Assembly: GCA_003142495.1 (NCBI GenBank)
Contig: PLMM01000060.1
Coordinates: forward strand, 1-7,260
Direction: 5' to 3'
Length of the DNA stretch: 7,260 bases
From: Gemmatimonadota bacterium
Lineage (GTDB): Bacteria; Gemmatimonadota; Gemmatimonadetes; Gemmatimonadales; Gemmatimonadaceae
Made by a program: the position numbers and the translations under genes
The notes under the pieces: generated by a model
What the model saw: the letters and a program-made list of their open reading frames with translations, nothing else
Told to the model about the DNA's origin: nothing
Database searches by the model: none
Shown here: piece by piece, positions 6,162 through 7,260 of the stretch
Position numbering within the stretch: the stretch's first letter is position 1
Layout: the number at the start of each line of letters is the position of its first letter

Positions 6162-6693
6162 AGCAACCATTTCTGAAGTCAGCCCAACGCCTTAATGACA
6201 ATAGCTCCTCGAATTCACTCCGACGTCGCTCAGCACGTCGCATTCGCTGGTGAGTTGGCTCGATGGATTGAGAGGGCCGGCGTCACGGATGCCGATGCTA
6301 TTGGCGATCTCGCCGTTGGCTTCGCCGATATCCTAAATGCATCCGCGAACGCATCACGAGTTCTTGAGGAATTGATCGCCCTAGATCCCAATGAGAGTGC
6401 GGGCGCGGATGCCGCGCTGACCAAGCTCGGATATCTGCATGCCCTGTTTATCACGGAGATCAAGGCGCACGCGGAAGATCTCGAACGGAGATGGGATACG
6501 CTGGAGGATGCTTGGCAGCACGAGCGCCGGACGATGAGCAAGAAGACGACTAGGATCACGACGGCGGCTTAGCCGCTTGCGTGCGCTCGACGCATGCGTG
6601 CTGGCTAACAAGCCGTTGCAGCTGACGAACGCACCGACCATCTTCGCTTGATCTGATATCTGTCAGGTGCGTTCGCAGCTGAACGCCAGGACG
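6156..6693 (+). mobile_element. Integron gene cassette 1 (complete)
   Basis: A 538-bp cassette running from the TT of GTTAGCC at 6155 to the G of the attC core at 6693. The ends are fixed by two independent signs. One is the attC at its 3' end. The other is that GTTAGCCAGCA (6155-6165) is the exact reverse complement of TGCTGGCTAAC (6599-6609), so the circular cassette would have perfectly paired R boxes. It carries one gene in the usual orientation, followed by 30 bases and then the attC. Confidence 0.85.
6195..6572 (+). CDS. Cassette-encoded hypothetical protein
   Basis: A 125-aa protein that I do not recognise. It appears soluble, acidic in its first three quarters and largely helical: ARWIERAG (22-29), DADAIGDLAVGFADILNAS (32-50), SRVLEELIAL (54-63) and a long charged helix (about 83-113) with possible short coiled-coil character, ending in a basic tail MSKKTTR. 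There is no signal peptide or membrane segment. ATG 6195 lies 39 nt inside the cassette, a usual leader length for cassette genes, but no clear Shine-Dalgarno sequence precedes it. Codon use is less GC-biased than in the operon upstream (one line has 57% G+C), consistent with acquisition by the integron. The stop lies 30 nt before the attC R'' box. No function is proposed. The continuous frame filling the cassette in the expected orientation is the main support that the gene is real. Confidence 0.7.
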   Translation: MTIAPRIHSDVAQHVAFAGELARWIERAGVTDADAIGDLAVGFADILNASANASRVLEELIALDPNESAGADAALTKLGYLHALFITEIKAHAEDLERRWDTLEDAWQHERRTMSKKTTRITTAA

Positions 6694-6699
6694 TTAGAC
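6603..6699 (+). repeat. Integron attC site 1
   Basis: A 97-bp attC. The R'' box is GGCTAAC (6603-6609) and the R' box is GTTAGAC (6693-6699), with recombination expected between G6693 and T6694. The imperfect stem pairs 6626-6635 with 6666-6675 (10 bp), CAGCTG 6619-6624 with 6676-6681, and 6614-6617 with 6682-6685. G6618 and A6625 are unpaired, the classic extrahelical bases that set strand choice. The 30-nt terminal loop is 6636-6665. R'' and R' in the array differ at one position, as expected when R' belongs to the next cassette. Confidence 0.92.
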
Positions 6700-6712
6700 C
6701 GCCGCCTAAGCT

Positions 6713-6718
6713 AAGGAG
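6713..6718 (+). promoter_or_regulatory. Ribosome binding site of the cassette 2 gene
   Basis: AAGGAG ends 6 nt before ATG 6725. It is a strong Shine-Dalgarno sequence lying within the cassette, so the gene carries its own translation signal. It also supports the chosen start. Confidence 0.8.
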
Positions 6719-6724
6719 TGAAGG

Positions 6725-7180
6725 ATGATACAGTCTGAGGCTTCGTCGCGCGGGTGGTTGTATTATCTGGGTCCGCCGCTCTTAGGTGCAGTCGCGCTGT
6801 TCGCGATCGTGGGACTTCGAATGCTCGCTAAACTCTCGAGCCTAACGCGAAGCCCGGCGGTCCCCATGCAGTCGCTAGTCGTCCTGGCGTACGCCACGGG
6901 CGCGGGTTGCCTCGCCGGCGTTGCCTATGTCGTGTTGGGTCGCCCCGCACGGCGCGTGCAGGTGGTCGGTCCATACTTGGCGGGCGTCATCACGATAGCA
7001 GCCTACATGGGTGCCCTAGCGTTAGCGTCATCGCATTTTTCTGCCGACCCGCCAGTGAAGGACCGTTCGGATTTCTTTCTATTTGCAGGGATCACAGTAG
7101 TCTTCGGCTTGTTCGCAGGACACTCGTGGTTCCGAGAGAAAAAGACATCGACGAACGCAGGCGATCCGCCCGCGGTCTAA
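6725..7180 (+). CDS. Cassette-encoded integral membrane protein, function unknown
   Basis: A 151-aa protein with four predicted membrane segments: about residues 13-34 (LGPPLLGAVALFAIVG), 49-71 (LVVLAYATGAGCLAGVAYVV), 79-102 (GPYLAGVITIAAYMGALAL) and 116-134 (FFLFAGITVVFGLFAG). The basic loop GRPARR after the second segment and the REKK tail suggest that the N- and C-termini face the cytoplasm. The third-to-fourth loop (HFSADPPVKDRSD) would be outside. I recognise no family motif. The start is well supported by AAGGAG 6 nt upstream. The TAA stop (7178-7180) lies inside the attC R'' box GTCTAAC, so coding sequence fills the cassette up to the recombination site, a compact arrangement known from other integron cassettes. 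Whether it is a transporter subunit, stress protein or something else cannot be told. Confidence 0.82.
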   Translation: MIQSEASSRGWLYYLGPPLLGAVALFAIVGLRMLAKLSSLTRSPAVPMQSLVVLAYATGAGCLAGVAYVVLGRPARRVQVVGPYLAGVITIAAYMGALALASSHFSADPPVKDRSDFFLFAGITVVFGLFAGHSWFREKKTSTNAGDPPAV

Positions 7181-7260
7181 CACGCCGTTGCAGCTGACGA
7201 ACGCACCGCGCATCATCACTACTTACAGTTCATTTAAGTGCGTTCGCAGCTGAACGCCAG
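7175..7260 (+). repeat. Integron attC site 2, cut by window edge
   Basis: The R'' box GTCTAAC (7175-7181) fits the consensus RYYYAAC. The 5' arm 7184-7207 is identical over 24 bases to 6612-6635 of the first attC, and the 3' arm 7238-7260 is identical over 23 bases to 6667-6689. Extrahelical G7190 and A7197 fall at the same places. The 31-nt loop (7207-7237) is unrelated to the first site's loop. The R' box is outside the window. Confidence 0.9.

Larger units (their letters stand above)
6694..7260 (+). mobile_element. Integron gene cassette 2 (3' end outside window)
   Basis: The cassette starts at the TT of the preceding core GTTAGAC. GTTAGACCGC (6693-6702) is the exact reverse complement of GCGGTCTAAC (7172-7181) at its own attC, confirming that both ends belong to the same cassette. 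By comparison with the first attC, about 5 bases up to the crossover G lie beyond the right edge, giving a cassette of roughly 570 bp. It holds one plus-strand gene. Confidence 0.85.

Noticed and set aside
5710..6253. Two plus-strand open frames in the intergenic region
   Set aside because: Low-complexity Ser/Arg/Phe-rich peptides with no ribosome binding site. One crosses the cassette boundary and overlaps the cassette gene.
6564..6576. Mirror-paired GCGGCT-T-AGCCGC at the end of the cassette 1 gene as a terminator
   Set aside because: A one-base loop cannot form that hairpin and no T-tract follows.
7150..7159. GACGAACGCA in the end of the cassette 2 gene, identical to part of the attC arm
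   Set aside because: No pairing partner or core box accompanies it, and ten bases can match by chance.
6603..7260. CRISPR array
   Set aside because: Only two copies about 570 bp apart with genes between and internal stem-loop arms, which fits attC sites and not direct repeats with short spacers.

Overview
The window is GC-rich bacterial DNA (one hand-counted 60-base line in the first operon is 75% G+C) made of two parts. The protein types and the base composition would suit a soil or environmental bacterium such as a Gemmatimonadota or myxobacterium-like lineage. That placement is an inference from family resemblance and is not proven by the sequence.

Bases 1-5662 hold six co-directional, tightly packed plus-strand genes that look like one operon. 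They encode a B12-binding-type radical SAM enzyme (cut by the left edge), a geranylgeranyl-reductase-like FAD oxidoreductase, a small flavin reductase, a class I SAM-dependent methyltransferase, an SRPBCC/START-fold protein, and a FabF-type beta-ketoacyl-ACP synthase with an intact Cys-His-His catalytic set. Junctions are 4-nt overlaps (GTGA, ATGA) or gaps of 2-7 nt. Together they suggest a fatty-acid- or polyketide-like pathway: the synthase extends an acyl chain, the redox, methyl and radical enzymes tailor it, and the SRPBCC protein binds or cyclises the intermediate. No carrier protein, ketoreductase or acyltransferase is in the window, so the product cannot be named.

Bases 5663-6155 are AT-richer (one line is 45% G+C) and I find no convincing gene there. 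They contain a terminator-like hairpin, a 12-bp palindrome, a C8 tract, and next to the first cassette a hairpin followed by the integron-type core GTTAGCC.

Bases 6156-7260 are an integron gene-cassette array. There are two cassettes, each with one plus-strand gene and an attC recombination site. The attC sites share identical stem arms but have different loops and carry the usual extrahelical bases. The first cassette is complete (538 bp) and encodes an unrecognised 125-aa soluble protein. The second encodes an unrecognised 151-aa membrane protein, and its attC runs off the right edge. Each cassette's first 10-11 bases (counting the G before the crossover) are the reverse complement of the sequence at its own attC R'' box, which independently fixes the cassette ends. 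No integrase gene is visible, so this is either the start of a larger array whose integrase lies elsewhere or a cassette cluster lacking one.
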